Shown: positions 25,905-39,764, numbered from the stretch's first letter. The stretch: DNA of 64,000 nucleotides from Certhia americana (GCA_018697195.1 CM031857.1:98331966-98395965); one strand, 5' to 3'. Program-made: numbers and translations. The notes: a model not told the origin generated them from the sequence alone.

Positions 25905-26475
25905 AGCCCTTCACCCATTGCAGAGTGGGACTGCAATTCTCCACAGTGTATTGACCCGGGGAGTTGTAGAGGGCAATGAGCCCTCTGTGGGAGAGCTCCA
26001 TGAAGTATAGCCCTAGCAGCCAAAGAGCTGTCCTTAAGATAAGAAGCCTCTCTCTTGAGTCACATGAAAACCCAGGTAAACAACAACCAGCATGCCTTGC
26101 TTCTTTTATGCTAATAGCCTGTATCCACTCCCTGCTTTTGCCCATAAGAATCCCTGCTCCAGCCTCTGATGTTGGGAACTTCTGTTCTAGTGCCCCTTCG
26201 CAGCGCTGCTGGCTATTAACGGCTGTGTCTGTGGAATACCACTATACAGAATCCTCTCTCTCGTTCCTGTGTTGGCCAGGGAATCCCACAGGTAGAGCTG
26301 AAATGGCAGAGCTGAAATCACTACTCAGATATGATATTGCTTGCTGCAATCACCCCACAGCCAAGGAAGTGCCCAGTGCCTCTAGAAAGTGCTCACTGCC
26401 TGAGAATGCTCTGCTCTGGGTAGGTCACAACCCCTGGGTTGATCCTTCCCCCAGTTCCTTTTGGCTGTGATAGGG
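25905..26475 (+). mobile_element. Possible degraded LTR-type repeat
   Basis: This stretch is richer in C and G than its flanks and reads like promoter-plus-leader LTR sequence: CATAAGAATCCCTGCTCC near 26141 and CTATTAACGGCTGTGTCTGTGG near 26212, followed by a TCTCTCTCG pyrimidine stretch. I see no intact TATA box or AATAAA and no terminal repeats. The 164-codon open frame at 25976-26470 lies entirely inside it and shows no known domain, so I do not call it as a gene. Low confidence. Confidence 0.3.
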
Positions 26476-26729
26476 GGTGCACTTCCCTTAATTTTAATGC
26501 ATGGTTTTGGCTCAGATTATAGTCAGCAATGAGAAACAGATATACTTCCACAGAGGATTTATCTGAGGGCTGTAGATACTTACCTTAGTCTTAGAGTCTT
26601 TGGCCTTTGGAGGTGCACATTTCCATCTGTGGCTGCACAGAGGGAGCCTGGGGTGACTAACTTTGGATGACTAACTATTTAAACAGCTGGCTTAAAGAAA
26701 ATAAACCCCAACCATATCTTTAAAAGCAC

Positions 26730-26870
26730 TTCTCCCCCCTCCCCTCTTCCCCCTCCCCCCTGCCCCACTCCAGGAGCTACGTGGCTTAGTATGCATGACA
26801 TTACTAAAAGGGGAAGGGGGCAGGCAAGGAGGGGAGGCCAAGGAGAGAAGAGAAAGAAAGAAAAAAAGTT
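26730..26870. repeat. C-rich and then purine-rich low-complexity tracts
   Basis: About 26731-26766 is almost pure C/T with runs of five to six C. About 26806-26868 is almost pure A/G (GGGGAAGGGGG, then GAAAGAAAGAAAAAAAG). Both are simple-sequence tracts, and open frames across them are compositional. Confidence 0.8.
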
Positions 26871-28749
26871 CTTTTGCATCTGTACTTCCCCTTTCAGTTT
26901 CTTGCCCAAAACGGATGTGGGGAGCCATTAAATGTCAGCTCAGCCAGCTCAAAGCTCAGTGTGACAAGGTCATGCAGAGGTGGCAAATGATTGTACAATG
27001 AATTCAGCAGAGTAGTGCTGGCTGCTGCAATTCTCAAGGGGTCATACAAGCAGGGAAAATAAAGATAAGCAAGAATTTTTGCATAGAAATGGAAAGAAAT
27101 AAAAGTGTATGTGCTTTGTATGTCATACCTTGGTATTTTTTAGTTAATCAATATTTTTAAGCATCACTGTACTTTCAAATCTGATCTAATATTATTGCTA
27201 GAAAACCAAGCAAGAACAGTGGTGCTGGCAACTATACAAACAGTGACAGGCATGCTAGAAATTTTTCTGTGGGCAGAGGGAAAATCTGGCAGGTATGCAA
27301 AAAAACCCAAAATGGGTCAGTTAGGAGTGTGTGAGAAGGCTAGGAGAAGAACAGGAATCAAGCAATGAGTGGCACCCATGAGAAAAGATAAACTGTGCTT
27401 TGTTTTGTTATATTTTATTTTGCACTTAAATACTCAAGAACATGCACATGAATGTGCACATACGTACTCATAAAACTGCATGGATAATAATGGTTTATTA
27501 TATTGAAACTTTAAGCTGTAGAAAACTAGGATTCAATTTTTTTTTTCCCCATGGAACTGAAAGATACAAAAAAACTCCTTTCAACAGAAGTAGATACCCA
27601 TTGGTCCTGCAGTGTTTATACAGAATGTTAAAGGACACAACATGATTTATACATAACCAATATATAAGCAAAATTAAAAAATTTAAACAATATGCTTTAA
27701 AAAAAAAGTTCTAAAGTTCACAGCACCATAAAAATCATCAGACAATAATCAAACTGGTGTGAGTGAACTGTGCCAAAATGATGCACACTGTATCCCGCCC
27801 AGGGAATCACTTTCCATCTTCACTAGACAAAATTAAAGATTTAACTACTGTTTTCCACCCTATTAATCTAATTTTTTTTCCTGCAACAGGATCTGCCTGG
27901 ATGATACATGAGGCAGGTGTGCTAATTTTAAATGCAACTTCCCTCAGGATATGGAGCCTTTCAAGGATCTCAGCAGCAGCAGGCTGTCTGCCTGAGAGAG
28001 CAATTTCCTCTTACAGCTGGATTTAAAAAATACAGGAATATGTTTAGGCATTTGCCTTTATATTCTATCATGACATAGGGTTTAAGTATTTTGTAATGGA
28101 ACAACTTATTTCCTTATTGTTTCAAACACTGCTGCCACATACACAGGAGAAAGTGCATTGTCCTATGAGAGAGGCTGTCAGAAAGCTTCAAAATATAGAT
28201 TAGGGAGTAAAACATGTAAGCATCTGCCTTGATTAATGATTGGCATCTGTTAATAAGATGTAAGTTTCTGCTTGTTCTTTTTACCATATGAAAAGTATAT
28301 GATATTATAAAGCAAACAGGTTTATGTACTGGAGCATTTTAGGCCAGGATAGACATCACAGAAAGGCTTTCCTCAAAAAAAGAGGGATGGAACTTGGTTT
28401 GGCCTTTGGACCTCAGCTGTGCAATGTCACTCCTGGACTCAGTGATCCTCGCACATGCTGCGATTCCAATCTCCATCCAAATGGAGAGGAGAAGCCAGTC
28501 CTTGAACCCAACTCAGAAAGCTGCTGGTGCCTAAAGTCATGGTCATTGCACCAACACTGACTTGTCCTCTTCAGTGAAGATCTTGGTGGTGTCGTGGTGA
28601 TGGTGCAGTGGGACACAAGCACCTTGATGCAACCAGCTGCTGTAAGTGGAGTGAGAAGTGACTGGAACTGTGGTCACAGAGCTGTAAGGGCTCGCACAGT
28701 GAGGGTGGGTACGGCTGTGCACTGGGCTCATGTGTGCTGCCAACCAGCA
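26871..28749. other. Intergenic, no gene seen
   Basis: AT-rich unique sequence, becoming less AT-rich from 28360. Short open frames only; nothing recognisable. Confidence 0.5.
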
Positions 28750-29245
28750 GGAATCATAGAGTCAAAGATTCACATTGGAAAAGACCTCTAGGGTCATCCA
28801 GTCCAACCATTAACCCAGTAAAGCCAAATCCACCACTAAACCATGTTCCTTAAGTGCCATATCTACACTTCCTTTCAATATCTGTAGGAATAATGACTCA
28901 GCCATTTCCGTGGGCAGCCCATTACAGTGCTGGATCACCCATTTGGTGAGGAACTTTTTTTCTTATTATCCAATCTAAACCTCCCATGGCACAACTTGTT
29001 GTTTGTGACTTGGGAGAAGAAACCAAGAAACCCCCACCTGGCTGCAACCTCCCATCATGTGGTTGTAGAGGATGATAAGGTACTTCCTCAACCTTCTTCT
29101 TCTCCAGGCTAAACAGCTCAGCTGAGCTCCTCCTCAGCTGCTCTTCACAAGACCTGTACTCCAAACCCTTCACCAGCTCTGTTGCCCTTCTCTGGACATG
29201 TTCTGGTACCTCAATGTCCTTCTTGTAGAGAAGGGCCAAAAGGCT
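28750..29245 (-). mobile_element. CR1 LINE 3' end
   Basis: The left end AATCATAGAGTCAAAGATTC is the reverse complement of the ATTCTATGATTC-type CR1 terminus, followed by GGAAAAGACCTCTAGGGTCATC and CCAGTCCAACC. Further in are GCAGCCCATTACAGTGCTGG, GAGGAACTTTTTTTC and TCTTCTCCAGGCTAAACAGC. The minus-strand translation includes [20 protein letters not shown], followed by [11 protein letters not shown], matching the CR1 reverse transcriptase C-terminal tail ([34 protein letters not shown]). Frame shifts show it is non-functional. The 5' truncation lies near 29245, as usual for CR1 insertions. Confidence 0.85.
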
Positions 29246-32200
29246 TGATTTATTCCAGACCTTAGCTACCCAGACTCTCCAATTCTATGAATGCTGTGGG
29301 TTTAGGCTTGGTTGGGCTCAGAGATGAGATGTGACAAAATTTATTTTTTGAAAGAAAGAAAAACTTACAAAATGGAACACAGCATTGGAAGGCTGCATGG
29401 AAAATCCTGTGGGGTAGCAGAAGTGTCTCTTATGGCTCTCAATGCATAAAGTTCTGCTGTGTATTTTCATGCCAAAAGGAGAATTATCCTTATAATTCTT
29501 CAGCAGCAGAATTATCAGTATTTTGGAAGCCACCATCCCTCCAGAATGTCTGCAAAGTGCCAAGTATGAAACATAGAGAAACATTTCCATCCAAGGTTTC
29601 TTTACATTAAGATACAATTTTTAGGTCTTTATTTCACAAGAAAGGCTTCCATCAACATCATTGTGACCAAGGTGGAAAGAGGATACTCAGATAATCAGGG
29701 ATTAGCATTAGCTCCCTTGATTTCTTTGTGCAAATTGCAATCATTTTCCCTCAGCAATATGTCACAGAGTGAGGCCCAACTTACACCAAAAGTTTAGGAC
29801 TCCTTAGTGAGCCCATTTGCCTGAAAAATGCAGGAACAGGCAAGAGTCTTAAGAATCTTAAGATCTCTAATAAAACCTATTTCTTGTGGGGACCTCCTCA
29901 CTCAGTCAACAGACCCCAGGTTATCAGATCTACTTAATGTTGACTTTAAAGGGAATTAAATACCCAAATTTCCCTGAGAGTCTGGGAAGTTCACTAGTTA
30001 CTACTGAAGGACTAAAGGTCTCACCTAAATTAGCTATCTAAAAGTTAAGTGACTATTGGGAGGTAGTCCTTCTACACTCTCCTACGGTTAATGGGATGGC
30101 AGTGAGAGGAAACTGGAGAGTGATTCATTTCCTCAACCTCTATCCTTGGATTGGCTGAATCATCTAAGACTGTTGCATTGATTGTGGGAAGAGTCTGGGC
30201 TAGAGCTGCAGACTGACTTTAGGTAGGATGACTCGCATCCTCTGCAATGCTTTCAACAGCAGCCGGTGTAATCAGGGAATGTCCATTTTTTTCTGCGAGA
30301 CTAAGTTTTCCAAATCACTTCCATTTTTCTGAAAAAGACTGTGTCTGTCAGGTTGCTAATAAAAATCACCCTCTGAAAACACTTCTCACCTTGATAGAGG
30401 ACTGATTGCTGATTCTTACTTTTAGTGGACATATTTTGTAGGAATTTCCCATCCTGCCTGTATTTCCTCAGTTTGGTTACAAGAACAGGAGTGGTCACAT
30501 GGGCCCTAAGGAAGTCAGGATATTTTACACTTATTGCTTTCCCATTATCCAAATAAAGAAATTGGACTGTCTTGGTCCTTGTTGGCAGTTCTTTATCATG
30601 ATGCTATCTTCTGGGTATTTAATCTTTTTTTTTCTGAGGCTCGAAGTTAGGCTGTTAAGTACATTATGACACTATCTTTCTGTATTCCACCATTTTAAAA
30701 TTAGTGTAGACTTTGACCTTTACAGCTTTTCAGAGATCTCCCTTGTCTATTCCACATTCTTTGAAGAACCCCCTAAGTCATTATTGTTATTTGCTCCATA
30801 AATATCTTGTCAAATTTCATCAGAATGATTCAACTAGAATACATTTATCTCAACCTCACTGCCTAAACCAATCTTCCCTTAGCTTAAATGCCACTCCTGT
30901 CTTCATCTTCCTAAACTAGTGTGATTAAGTCCTCACAGAGTTTACCTTTTGGTATCCAAAGGCATGAGGTGTTTTCTCATTTTCTTTAAAATTTCGTGGG
31001 GAGGCTCAAGTTTTAGCCACTCATTTGCTCAGAAATTTTTATATAATGATTGTGGATTCTTAGTATGTCTACCCCATATTAAGGCAAATGGACATCACCA
31101 ACTGGATGAGGGAGTAGTAAGGAGTAAGACCTTCTGAGACAAATCCTAGAAGGTACAGCAATTGTATGGGGAATGGGAGATCCTGTGATTTCAAGCCATG
31201 CTCCTTCTTGCCCCTTGTGCCATGCCAAGTGGTTTCAAGCCATGCCCCTTGCACTCTTGCTTGTGCGATGTTTTCAGCCCATGATCTGAATGAGAAATGA
31301 GGTTCAAGATGCTCTCCTAGTATGTTAAAATTATAACCCCATAGATTCTGAGTAACTCCATCTACCTGGAGGTTGCTCCATTTTTGACACTTGAGTGCAA
31401 AGAGCAGGCACTAGCACATGCTGCCCTTCTGCCCTGCAAGGGGACAGGTGACATCACAAGTGGAGGACAGAGGGGTTCAGTGTCCCCTAAGCACCCATGG
31501 AAGGCACCACCTGTGGGAGATCCCTCCCTAGTCTAATCCAGGAAACACAATTACAAGCAGACTGCATATTCTCCTGCAGCTTCCTGAGCTCCCATTGTAG
31601 GCTTCAGGACAAGTATGGTAACGACATTAAGGCAAATTTTCCCCTGTTCTCCAGGCTGTGGACTGAAATGCTCAATGAAGCATTGCCTATGTTGGGCATC
31701 CGGATTATGGCAGGCTGGATTTCATCTGTTAAATGTTGATGATGTATTTGCAAAATCTCAGAGAAATACTGATATTATGGAACCACACAAATACTTTAAT
31801 ACATCATTGAAAAGTGGCAGATTTATATAAAGTATTTAAGATGCTGAAAGAAAAATTATCCCAAATACCCATTTGTATATACAAAGTCATTTTACAGTGT
31901 CTCTTAAAATCCTGTCTCAAAAAAGCTTTGGTCAAAACTTTATGACAGAAAATAATTAATCACTTCTCTGAAGTAGACTGATCAGTTTCACTCTTTACTT
32001 AATTTTTTCTCCATTACCAAATCCCTCCTTAATCTTTCATTCCTTTCCTTTGCCCATTAATTGAAAATAGTAGCATTCTCTCCCTGAGACAGTTTTGACT
32101 AGAATTATCAAAAGTAAGTCTCTGATGTCCCCATCTCAGCAGATATTGCACACCCTCAGTTCTCCTTATAGTCTGGGGATAGTAGGGAGTGGCTACCACA

Positions 32201-35200
32201 CCACAGGACAAAGACAAGTGCTAATGGAATACTAATTTAGATAAGGTAAGACATCCATAGCATATCTTAGCTGGTGCAAAAGAAATAATGGACTCTTTTA
32301 AAGATTTAAATTCAAGGTGAGTTACTATGGATGCTTGGGGCAGATGGGCAACTACCCAGATTAATAAGCATGATTAATAAAATATTTATGCCACCTGACT
32401 TGCTGTGTTATCTTCCCCAAATCAAAAGGGACTTTGGATATTTGAAAGATTCAATGGCTGAAATAAAAAGAGTAGTCTCATATGTGACTTCTTTGTCTGT
32501 GTCTAGTTTCAATTATTAAAGGCAAAGGATAATCAAGCTGCTGAGTTCCAAAAAGTTGCCCAAAGCATAATGACATAGGGTAGCTCATTTTGAGCAATCC
32601 ATTCATAAGTGCATTAATACAACTCATGCACAGCTCCACTTGGTCTTACCTCAGCAAAACAGTACCCCCTGCAAACACCAGCTCTGTTTCACAGTATAAT
32701 TTATTTTCTCTCTAATTGTGTTTTGTTTGCTAGGCATTGCTATTAAAAGCATGATTGTAGAGCTGGTGAAAAGCAAATGCAGATGCATGTAAGGAAGGAG
32801 AACTGGTTTGAACTGAATAAAGACCACTTGCTGCCATTTTCCATCTCACTCAGAAGCTCTGCTCTGTTACAGTCTAAAAAGGGAAACAGTACATAGGAGC
32901 CAATGAGTAATACAAAAGTAATCAGACAATAAGTCTGAAAACTTCATCAAGCCATTACATGAATGACTAGTTTGCTCTCATTTGGGACAACTGCCTAAGC
33001 ATCCAGTAGCAATAATATCATTCTAGCTAGACAATCAAGGTGGCACCATGGGTGTGACTGAACCATGGTCACCATGCTTTGATCTGTTCTCTGCCAAGAA
33101 AACAGAGGCAGTCTTGAAAGCCATGACAAATATCCATCTTAAGGGAACTTGGTAGGGCTGCACTGGTTACTTTCAAAGGAAGACAATAAAAAAACATCCT
33201 GATGAAGATTTAATAAAAGTAATGAATGATACGTAGAGGAAAAAGAATAACTGGAGATACCTGTTTATCACTTGCCCTCTCCAGTGAGAGTGGAACACCT
33301 TGCATCTGCTCTTGGTAAAAAGATTTCTCATACAACTTAAAATTAACTACTTGAATTCCTAAGAATCAAGCAGAAGAGTTTGGTAAAGCTCATGAAAAAT
33401 GCTATGAAACAAATGCCCAGTTATGGTCTGTTCTCCTGAAGGAGTATAAAGCCTCATGCCCCACTCCAATGCACAGTGGGCTTCTCACATCAATAATGGA
33501 TGCAGAAGCAGCCATATGGCAGTCTTTGCATGGGTCCTTGCAACTCCCATATTGATCACTTACTGTACTCAGACCTGAATATTTACTTCCAGCCTATTTT
33601 TCCTGCTGTTTCTAACCTATGGCACTGTCTTTTCCTCACTATCAAAGTTCAGAGTCCACATAAAATATGTTTCACATAAGTTTTTTTTCTTTTTAAATAA
33701 AGCAGTTACCTATTGTTAAATCTCTGTTCTACTAGGCATTGCATTCTAGTATCTTGGGAAGCATCACCTTAATATTTTCCAGAAGCAATGTTAACACATC
33801 ATAGAATATTTTCTGAGCATATGTTAAAACTCCAATTACAGTTCAGCTAATGAAACCATACAAATGTTCAATTAAATAAAACATATGCAGTGCAATCTAC
33901 CCACCAAACCAGTTGCACAGCAGTTGACTGTAATGAGATTATGTGGATTCCTATCAGATCTGCTTCTTCAAAGCTTTGGGGGTGACTTACTGACTTAGAG
34001 TATTGAAAATTAAATTGAAAACAAGTGAGTGCTCATCTCTCTGACTGCAGGTTGTTCATCACTGGGTCCTTCAATCTTACCAAGAACAGGAAACTCAAAA
34101 GTCTCAGCATTTGTTCTCGACTAACTCCCTTCATACTTGTTCTTGTCCTCTCTTCACCCAGGAAGGAAAAACACCATAAATTGTAGGGTTTCCTCTTTGC
34201 CTCTGTTGGTTTTAACTTTAAAAAATGGACAAAACTAGTAAAATATTTACTTCATCTTCAAAATAAATTGTCTTATTTTCCAAATACAGTGTAAACAGAA
34301 GCTGTTGGCAAAGTCAGAAAATCCAAAGCAAGGTACTTATGGAGCACATAACCATGGGGTTGGGAGCCCATATGCTGTAGATGGATGGGGATGCTGAAGC
34401 TGCTGTGCCCAGTGGCACGGGCTCAAGAAAGATGTTTGAACGAACACCAACAGACTCTATTTTTTGTTGTTGAAGTATTCTATGGATTAATTGAGACACA
34501 CAACTAAATAGCATCCTCCTGCTATCAACAGAATTGCATTCCTATTTTTCTGATAACCTCATGTTACTCTGGGAGAAGAGATATAATTTTAGATTCCTCA
34601 TATGAATGAATTTTAGAAAAAAAGGCATGCTACCTAATTATTAGTATTCCCTTAATGGTCAGATCCTTTCTCAGTGTGTGGTACTTGCAAACACAGAACG
34701 AAAATATTGGTTTAGACTCACTGCAGGAACTAGAACATTTGTTTTGCTCATCTGCAAGTGGTAAATGAAATTCTTGATATAACTCTGCCCCAGGATTAGC
34801 AGGAGAGGGTCTCTTTAGACCACTGTAATTCAGCAAAGAAATCAGCCCACATTTACAGAGTCCCAGACGCTCACTCTTTTGAAGAATTTGAAGCAAATTT
34901 GACATTTTTCAACTTCATAGCAAAGATGGTGATAGTTGTAAACTGCATGTGAGCAACAGTTTTGTGCACGAACCCACTACAAGGCTATGTTTCAATTCAG
35001 TATCACCTTTTAATGGGTGAAAATGTGTAGCTGGGTGGATGCTCCTGGGATTCAGATGGGAGTTGAACAAACTGTGGGCTGTGCAGTACATACTGCCACC
35101 CTCAGTGCTAAGGAGGGGTGGGATGCTCCAGGATGATGAAGCTTTTCAGGAAATCTATTTTGGCTGAGGAGCCTGAATTTTTTCCTTGTAAATAATTTTG

Positions 35201-35379
35201 CCTATGTCAGTAACACATCCAGATAAGAAAGACTGTCCATTGCCTTGCTGCTTTGCTTTCATTTTAGTGCTGTGTGAGCTAGATGTGCAACATTGACCCT
35301 TACTGCCTGGGTAGGGTATTATCCAGCAAAGTAAAAAATGCTAAAGTGAATGACCCTCAGCCTAAGAAATATAAGTAAA
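29246..35379. other. Intergenic, no gene recognised
   Basis: Six kilobases of AT-rich unique sequence. No open frame exceeds 99 codons and none is recognisable. TTTCAAGCCATGC occurs twice near 31189 and 31233 within a locally duplicated phrase. Confidence 0.5.
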
Positions 35380-35564
35380 AATATTTGAGTTAATATAGAA
35401 TAATGTAATATAATATTATAGGTATACTACTTTATCTTTGTAATACTTTATAGGTATTATATATTATGCTGCATTTTTATGTTGTATATGTATTACATAT
35501 TCCATATTCAATGTTCTGTATTAGGGTATATATCTATACAAAATGTATGATATATTGTATTTTG

Positions 35565-35623
<59 letters not shown>

Positions 35624-35660
35624 TATGCTCTAGGTACAAATACATATATATAAGTATTAT
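35380..35660. repeat. AT-rich tract with (TA)n then (CA)n
   Basis: Strongly AT-rich sequence culminating in an uninterrupted (TA)n of about 24 units at 35566-35613, passing directly into a short (CA)n to about 35622. Likely length-polymorphic. Confidence 0.9.
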
Positions 35661-36017
35661 CACCACAATCTCTGGCCACATTCTCCAAGAAATGGTAGAA
35701 GCAACCATATTTTTGAGGAGTCATGATTCTGGTGTGTGTTAGTCATGATCTGATCAAGCATTAAGGAAATCTGGAGTAATGCAATTTCTAGACCTTTGAT
35801 AAAGTTAGTCAAGAGCAAAGCACTGGGTGCTCAAAGTAGCTTATGTGCCTGTTTCAGGACACGTATGGATCTTAGATGCTGAAACCAACCTTCAGTGTCT
35901 AAAGCCTGTGTTTTCTTGAATACTGATGTTCAATCTGTGCAAACCCATGGCAATCCCCAGTAAAATAAATTCCCTACAGTTTTTACATATACAATTGCAT
36001 TCCCTCCAAATAACCAG

Positions 36018-36485
36018 TGTTAGGACTAAGAAATGGCAGGACTAACACTAGCAGATGCAGTGTAAAGTTTATTGTGGGAAAATGATCCTTTATGGAACTT
36101 GACAGCGTGTCTCAAAGAGAATTAACATCTATGCTGAGTTTGCATTGCTGAGAGAGAAATGAAACTTTCCATCTATTACACATCTCCCTCCAGCTGTCCT
36201 GTACAGGCATGGCTTGATTTTAGACCTGGATTCTTGGAATATTTTGGCTATTATGACAAGCCTTGAGGACGTGTAGCATTGAAAGCGTGCGTCGATACAA
36301 ACCACAGCCCACTGGTGGCAGCAGTTCGTTAAGAGTGGACAAACGCTGCCTGAGCAGCAGGGGGTCTGCACACAAACACGTCATTTGTGGGCAGAGACAG
36401 CCACCTCTCACATCTAGTTCAACCTACAGGGACGCTCCTCTTTCCTATCCCAGAATGTGGGTTTCATGAAGACCACTGCTGTGAA
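36018..36485 (-). mobile_element. Possible minus-strand ERV LTR
   Basis: Read on the minus strand, the block ends AATAAACTTTACACTGCATC, then TGCTAGTGTTAGTCCTGCC and a CA-type terminus CCTAACA (at 36018). This is the layout of a polyadenylation signal followed by U5. Upstream in the minus sense the sequence is GC-richer than its surroundings with several CpGs. No target-site duplication or intact TATA box was found. The start near 36485 is a guess from the composition change. Confidence 0.4.
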
Positions 36486-37287
36486 ATAAAACTTACATTA
36501 AAAGTGAGGGAGACAATCTTCTGAATACCACGAGGTTATGAGTTGGGATGCACTCCCTTTGGAATGTTTGGTACCATCCCCAGTTTAATTTCTCTTCTGT
36601 ATAAGGCACAATGAGTAATTGTAATAAATGAAAGTTGGACCCTTAATAATATCAATAGCAAACAACCATGGACTCAAAAAAACCCACAGAGCCTACATAA
36701 TTTTACTCTTTCTCCTTTTGTGTGATAGCTTGCATTCAGGTTCAAAGTAGCCATACACCTTTCTGCATAAATGAGCTCTGCCTGCCTGCAGTGACATATT
36801 TTGGCAATAATCCACTATGTCAATATGTATTAGTGTTACTGTTGTTGTTTTTCCTGAGCACGAGTGCAGTAGCTTCCTACCAACCTTAAAACATGCCAGG
36901 GAATGCTTTTGTTTCTGTTATACATAAACAAAGTTGTATCTATGAAAATGAGCATGAGGTAAAACATGAGATGCCATAGACCCTGTTACCACCAGAAGCT
37001 GTGAGTAAAGCTGAGCGTTCCTCTTCTTGCAAGGGAAAATGGACACTGCTTCATCTGTTCCCATCACTACTTTTTCTGCCATCAACCATGTCTGTGGGTG
37101 TATGCATTTAAGCCTGACACTTTAAAAACAAAAATCTCTCACACACTTTTCTATCTCTCACACTGGTCCATACCTTTCTGTGTGGAATAATCTGAATACT
37201 CCTCTGGGCTAAGTGGTGCATTCCTGAGCCCTCTGCCAGCTGGTCTTAATGGCCTCAAGAGAATAACTAGTCCAGGTGAGATTATTT
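36486..37287. other. Intergenic, no gene seen
   Basis: Unique AT-rich sequence leading into the duplicated unit. Confidence 0.55.
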
Positions 37288-37591
37288 AAGTGAGACAGTG
37301 ATATAGCCTGAGAAAATTCTAAACATCTACCAAGCATAGGGTCCTTTTCAGCCCACACAACCTGCATGTGTGACTTTGCTACAACAGATGTCCCTGCCAG
37401 TCCTCACCTCTGTTTACACTCAGACATTATAATTCCACTCCAACTTAAAAGAAAAATGTGAGAGAAAAAGATTTGCAAGTTTCAGGGACTGTGTGGGTGC
37501 CTAGGACACATGCTTGTCAGGTGATAAGAGAGCTGTGAAATGAGAGATGTTGTGAGATCTGTGCCTTTCATCCTCAAGGAGGTTAACCTGC

Positions 37592-37617
37592 AACACACAC
37601 AAACACACACACACACA
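37592..37617. repeat. (CA)n microsatellite
   Basis: Interrupted CA dinucleotides. The counterpart in the second copy (about 40739-40764) is broken by base drops. Confidence 0.85.
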
Positions 37618-39221
37618 TGCATGCCTAGTCTGTAACACCTGTGGAATACACCAGAGACAACTAAAATCCAAGATTATGGCAGTTTCAAGAAGCTTATTTT
37701 CCCTTGATTTTTACAAACTATTTACAAGCTGACACTATAAAGAAAGCATCACATCAAGAAAGTTTAAATTACTGGATGTGCTTTACCTCAAGAGCTTCAT
37801 CCCTCACTCCTTACACTGATGTAAGATTGAATGTCAAGGATACGAAACAGGTTTTGAGCAGACCTCCTAGCTATTTTTATATTTTGTTGGGTGGCATGTT
37901 TAATTTCTTCTGTTTTCTTTTTTTTTCTTTCTTTTGTCCTAAAATTAAATTAAGAAGGGATTAGTGTTGAAAAATAAATAGGTAGATTAGATAGATAAAC
38001 CCATATGTAAACTTTGAAAAACCTCACCTGCCCACAACCTTACAAGGGACAAAAAAATCATTGCACTTGTATGGGTTTGGGAAGCCAAAAACAGAAAGAA
38101 GCTTGATAGCTGAATACGTGTAAGATGGTTTAAAATCAAGTGCCTCAGATATGGCTAGCAGCATTTAGCACAAGCAGAAAAATCCACCCAAGAAAATCAA
38201 CATAAAGCAATAAACTTGGGGTGAGTTCCAAGTTGCCACTAGTTTAAAGCCAGCTCAGAGATAACTGTATACAGAGCACGTAGCACAGGTGTGGCCTCAA
38301 GAGTAGTGCCATTATCCAAGCTAAGTAAATAACTCCTTCCGTATGCTCATGCATAGTGACTTACACTGCTCTTCTGTGTCATGCCAACTTGTCATAAGAA
38401 TGTTGGCTGTAGAGGAAGGGAGCCTCACTTTGGAATGACATAATTCACCTAATTAATGATGCTGGATACATTTTGTTGCTTTGAAACTCATCCCTGAGTA
38501 GAGTATGCAATGTGGGTATCCTGGGGATGGTCTCTAACAGCTATTTCCCTATTTCTGTGCTGTTTCTTAAGAGTAAGGGGGCTGGCAATCCTCAAGGGGA
38601 CTGCCAAAGCCCATACAATAGCCTTGGCAGTTTGACGCTATTAGTCATTGTTTCATTCTGAGTGTTTACTTCGGTCATTTGTTCTTCAATGGAAAGCTAA
38701 TAAGAATAGCTGCCTTGTCTTTTGTACATATGGATGTCTTTGTATGAATGGACACCACAGTATTTTGAATGCTTATCTAGTTTTACCTTTGCTTTGAAAG
38801 AAACTCATATTCAGTGATTGCATAAAATCCAGTCTTTTCATTTGCCTGAGATTTCTGTTTGTAATCTCTATTGACACCCATACACATGCCATAAAATTAT
38901 CACTTTTGCTTAGGAGAAACCTAGCACTGCAGGAACAAGGGGTTGCTGAGTTGCACTAGGAGAAATTATTCATACTTTTGTGATGCATAATGCTGATATT
39001 GTCTTTTATACACTTTCAAAATTATTAGTTAGTTTTACTCATATAAATGAGAGGAAAGTTGCTGCAAAATTCAGAAAGTGATGGCAAGCACCTGTGAAAC
39101 TTTGGCAGAGAGATGCTTTTCTTCAGGCATGAGATATACTAGGGTACTGTTTCAAGTCTCAGGTACTTTTGCAACTCAATCTGTGTTTCTAGAAACAGCT
39201 TTCAAACACAGTGTTTACATA

Positions 39222-39325
39222 TAGAATCATAGAATAATTGAGGTAGGAAAAGACCTGTAATATCGTGAAATCCAATCATTAACCTAGCACTGCCAATTCC
39301 ACTGATAAACCATGTACCCACATGC
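39222..39325 (-). mobile_element. CR1 LINE 3' tail in copy 1
   Basis: TAGAATCATAGAATAATTGAGG followed by GGAAAAGACCTGTAATATC and AAATCCAATCATTAACC matches the reverse complement of the extreme CR1 3' end (octamer-like terminus, then the GGAAAAGACCT and GTCCAACC blocks). Only about 100 bases are recognisable. Confidence 0.7.
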
Positions 39326-39764
39326 CTGAGTGAAAAACACAAGACAAATAAATGGAAGTTTGATGGTTCCCTGCAAACTTAAAGATATCTTTATGAAACT
39401 TTGAGACATACATACATCTCTTGCTTCTTCTCCATTTATTAGAAATTTCACAGTATGATGACAATAAATTCTTATCGTCCCTGAAAGGCCAGAAATGACA
39501 GCTGAAGGCCCCCTCATCTTGTTTGCTTTATTATTGATGATATGCAGGCAGCCTTCCACTTGCAGTACTTGAATAGCCTGGCTTCCAAACTGTTGCATTG
39601 CCACAGCTTTCCGTGTGCATTAAATAAAGGTTCAACACTCTTCATTTATTGTTTACGGGTATAGGCAAGGCAGAGGAAAGTCAGGCAGATTGGTGTGGGA
39701 GAGGAGCATCTGCTAGTGGAGGGTATTTAGCTTCCTGTGCAGCAAGCCGAGCTTCCCAGCATGG

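Larger units (their letters stand above)
37288..39764 (+). repeat. Duplicated 2.48 kb unit, copy 1 (clean copy)
   Basis: Starts at TTAAGTG (37288) and runs to the pyrimidine tract. The whole unit recurs at 40444-42905 in the same order and orientation. Anchors are ATTATAATTCC at 37426 and 40575, GAATCATAGAAT at 39224 and 42361, and GCTTCC at 39751 and 42892; the offset drifts only between about 3137 and 3157. Copy 1 joins smoothly to its left flank and reads like normal genomic sequence, so I take it as the real one. It contains a (CA)n at 37592-37617 and a CR1 tail near 39222. No gene seen. Confidence 0.9.

Noticed and set aside
25976..26470. 164-codon open frame.
   Set aside because: Falls inside a possible LTR-like repeat and has no recognisable similarity.
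28922..29239. 105-codon minus-strand open frame as a possible gene.
   Set aside because: It is the reverse transcriptase tail of a truncated CR1 element.
36352..36371. Possible CTCF site (GAGCAGCAGGGGGTCTGC).
   Set aside because: At least three mismatches to the usual core by eye; not strong enough to list as a feature.
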